Made by a program: the position numbers and the translations under genes
The notes under the pieces: generated by a model
Told to the model about the DNA's origin: nothing
Databases searched by the model: none
Seen by the model: only the letters and a program-made list of their open reading frames with translations
Assembly: GCA_021613335.1 (NCBI GenBank)
Contig: JAJTWR010000377.1
Coordinates: 152,501-216,500 of the forward strand
DNA from: Whitmania pigra
Lineage: Eukaryota > Annelida > Clitellata > Hirudinida > Haemopidae
Reading direction: 5' to 3'
DNA: 64,000 nucleotides
Shown here: positions 61,998-64,000 of the stretch, one piece after another
Layout: each line of letters opens with the position of its first letter
Position numbering within the stretch: position 1 is the first letter of the stretch

Positions 61998-62228
61998 CTC
62001 GCTCGCTCGCTCACTCACTCACTCACTCACTCACTCACTCACTCACTCACTCACTCACTCACTCACTCACTCACTCACTCACTCACTCACTCACTCACTC
62101 ACTCACTCACTCACTCACTCACTCACTCACTCACTCACTCACTCACTCACTCACTCTCACTCACTCACTCACTCACTCACTCACTCACTCACTCACTCAC
62201 TCACTCACTCACTCACTCACTCACTCAC
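61998..62228. repeat. (ACTC)n tetranucleotide array
   Basis: Over 220 bp of ACTC units with a single register slip near 62,155, decaying downstream into TTCATTCAATC-type sequence to about 62,370. All three plus-strand frames read THSL repeats, because four bases times three gives the same peptide period in every frame. Confidence 0.97.
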
Positions 62229-62679
62229 TTCTTCAATCACGCACTCACTCACTTCTTCAATCACTCGTTCGTTCATTCAATCATTCACTCATTCATTTCT
62301 TGACTCATTCATTCACTCACTTATTCCTTCACTCATTCATTCATTCACTCACTTATTCCTTCACTCACTCATTATTAAAGCCATGATCATCAGATGAGAT
62401 CACAAGGTGCTATTGTGTTGAAATTTTTCTTAACGCTATTGATGATGATGATGTTGATAATGACTACGATGATGATGATGAGGAGGAGGATTCTGCAACA
62501 AAGGAGTAGCAAATACGTCCGCATTCTTTTCCAAAGCGTGTGGAAGTTCAAGCCTCCCGAATTCGTCTGTCTGTAAGACCTTAAAGGCCTGGATGGACCT
62601 GGTGGAACGCTGGAATGCAACAACAACAAAACAGCAACGACTACAACAAACGATGTTCATTATTTTTTATCTCTCCTTC

Positions 62680-62892
62680 CATTCATCCATTTATCCATCC
62701 TTCCATTCATCCATCCATCCATCTATTTATCCATCCATCCATTCATCCATCCATCCATCCATCCATTCATACATCCATTCATACTTCCATTCATACATCC
62801 ATTCATACATCCATCCATTCATACATCCATCCAACCACCCATCCATCCAACCACCCATCCATCCATCCATCCATCCATTCATCCATCCATCC
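62680..62892. repeat. (ATCC)n tetranucleotide array with ATTC variants
   Basis: ATCC units with ATTCATAC and AACCACCC variants in an internally repeated pattern. It reads as SIHP repeats. Confidence 0.92.
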
Positions 62893-63686
62893 TATCTCCT
62901 TTCCACTGGACGATCTACTAGGAAGATGATGGAGTAATAAAATCATTTCTTTGATCTTCTGATCCTCCTATAATGATAATAATAATAATGATGATGGTGA
63001 TGATGATGATGACGATGGTGATCTGGCACTGATGAGGGTGATTGAAGGCTGCTGCTGCTGATGATGATGATGATAATGATTAAAGTAATGGTTATGATGT
63101 CGGCTATGATTACTTTCAACCGCGATGATGTTAATGATGGTGATGATAACCGTGTTCTTAGAGACGACGATATATTTATTGATAATAACGACATTTGTGG
63201 TCGATTAACCAACAAGGAGGTCAACTGATAGGTTGGCCGACCGACCGATCCGGGTTCAAATCCCAGCGTAGGCGTGAGAATCTCAGCTGTCTATAAACAA
63301 TCAGAGACTGGATCGTTGTTTGGCTTTTTGCCTTTGTTTTATTCTTGTTGTATGTTGTATCTGTATTCGTTGCTTTATTGAAGCCGCTGCTACTACTACT
63401 GCTACTGCTGAAGTCGTCATTGACGCTGCTTGTCGCTCGATGTCGTCATCAATTCTCGGAGCCGCAACCATCATCATTATCATCATCATCACTGTAACTG
63501 TGATTATAATCATCGGTCAAATTTATACGTACAATTAATCTAACAGTACAGTAACTGTTAGTCATTAACATCATCATAATTACAACGATTATCAACATCA
63601 TTACAATCGTTGTCATCACAATTGCAATCGCTATCCCCACTATCACTACAATAATTATCACCATCATTATAATAATCATCATCGTC

Positions 63687-63708
63687 CTTATTATCTTCGT
63701 CATCATCG

Positions 63709-63787
<79 letters not shown>

Positions 63788-63788
63788 T

Positions 63789-63823
<35 letters not shown>
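63687..63823. repeat. (ATC)n microsatellite
   Basis: About 40 ATC units with a GTC and an ATTATC interruption, near the end of the window. Confidence 0.95.
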
Positions 63824-64000
63824 AATGTTTACGACTGTAACCTTCGCCAGGACCTGTTGAAAGGCCCTCCAAGGCTTTTTTGTTGTCCGTACTTTCCATT
63901 GGCGTGGAATATCTGGGTTAAGTGATGCGTGCTCTTGTGTCCTTGTGCTTGAGTTGAGTTGAACTACTACGAGCATCTCTTTGTTATTTTGTTCTCTCTA

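Noticed and set aside
61947..62397. THSL-repeat frames in all plus-strand frames
   Set aside because: They are the automatic translation of an (ACTC)n array.
63198..63290. Possible tRNA around GGTTCAAATCC
   Set aside because: The T-arm is plausible, but the A box is weak and too far away, and no cloverleaf forms by eye.

Overview
This is nuclear DNA from an invertebrate animal. Genes are split by GT-AG introns and are separated by AT-rich DNA packed with trinucleotide microsatellites of two kinds, (ATT/AAT)n and (ATC/GAT)n. The gene set points to a bilaterian: type I PIP kinase, Scm-type Polycomb protein, Vilse/ARHGAP39, tetraspanin, quiver-type Ly6 protein and a BCL2L13-type protein. An intronless rhodopsin-like GPCR of a kind common in spiral-cleaving animals makes a lophotrochozoan (annelid, mollusc or relative) my best guess. 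That guess is inference, not proof.

Layout. 1-12.8 kb: no recognised gene, dense microsatellites and a few short unexplained open frames. 12,863-14,179 (+): intronless GPCR. 14.2-18.1 kb: nothing recognised. 18,134-29,539 (-): phosphatidylinositol-4-phosphate 5-kinase in at least 17 coding exons, with two possible C-termini and a 42-bp minisatellite that abuts one 3' splice site. 31,178-33,451 (+): C6orf136-like DUF2358 protein. 34,035-36,914 (-): tetraspanin. 40,006-42,820 (+): BCL2L13 (Bcl-rambo)-like protein. 43,905-45,180 (-): Ly6/quiver-type GPI-anchored protein. 46,555-51,525 (-): Scm homologue with two MBT repeats, SLED and SAM/SPM domains in 13 exons. 53,737 onward (+): 5' part of an ARHGAP39/Vilse RhoGAP, with two WW domains seen and the GAP domain not seen in the window. 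58-64 kb: tetra- and trinucleotide arrays and minisatellites.

Exon borders were read by hand from splice motifs. For the PIP5K, Scm, BCL2L13-like, Ly6 and DUF2358 models the phases close into a single frame from ATG to stop. The tetraspanin model closes only if a 14-nt microexon is real. Three gene pairs are divergent (PIP5K/DUF2358, tetraspanin/BCL2L13-like, Scm/ARHGAP39) and two are convergent (DUF2358/tetraspanin, BCL2L13-like/Ly6). The genes belong to unrelated pathways: phosphoinositide signalling, mitochondria and apoptosis, Polycomb silencing, Rho signalling and membrane organisation. I see no functional cluster or wholly new system. The most unusual signals are structural: splice acceptors multiplied by a minisatellite, microsatellites forming parts of splice sites, and small mobile-element insertions with target-site duplications.
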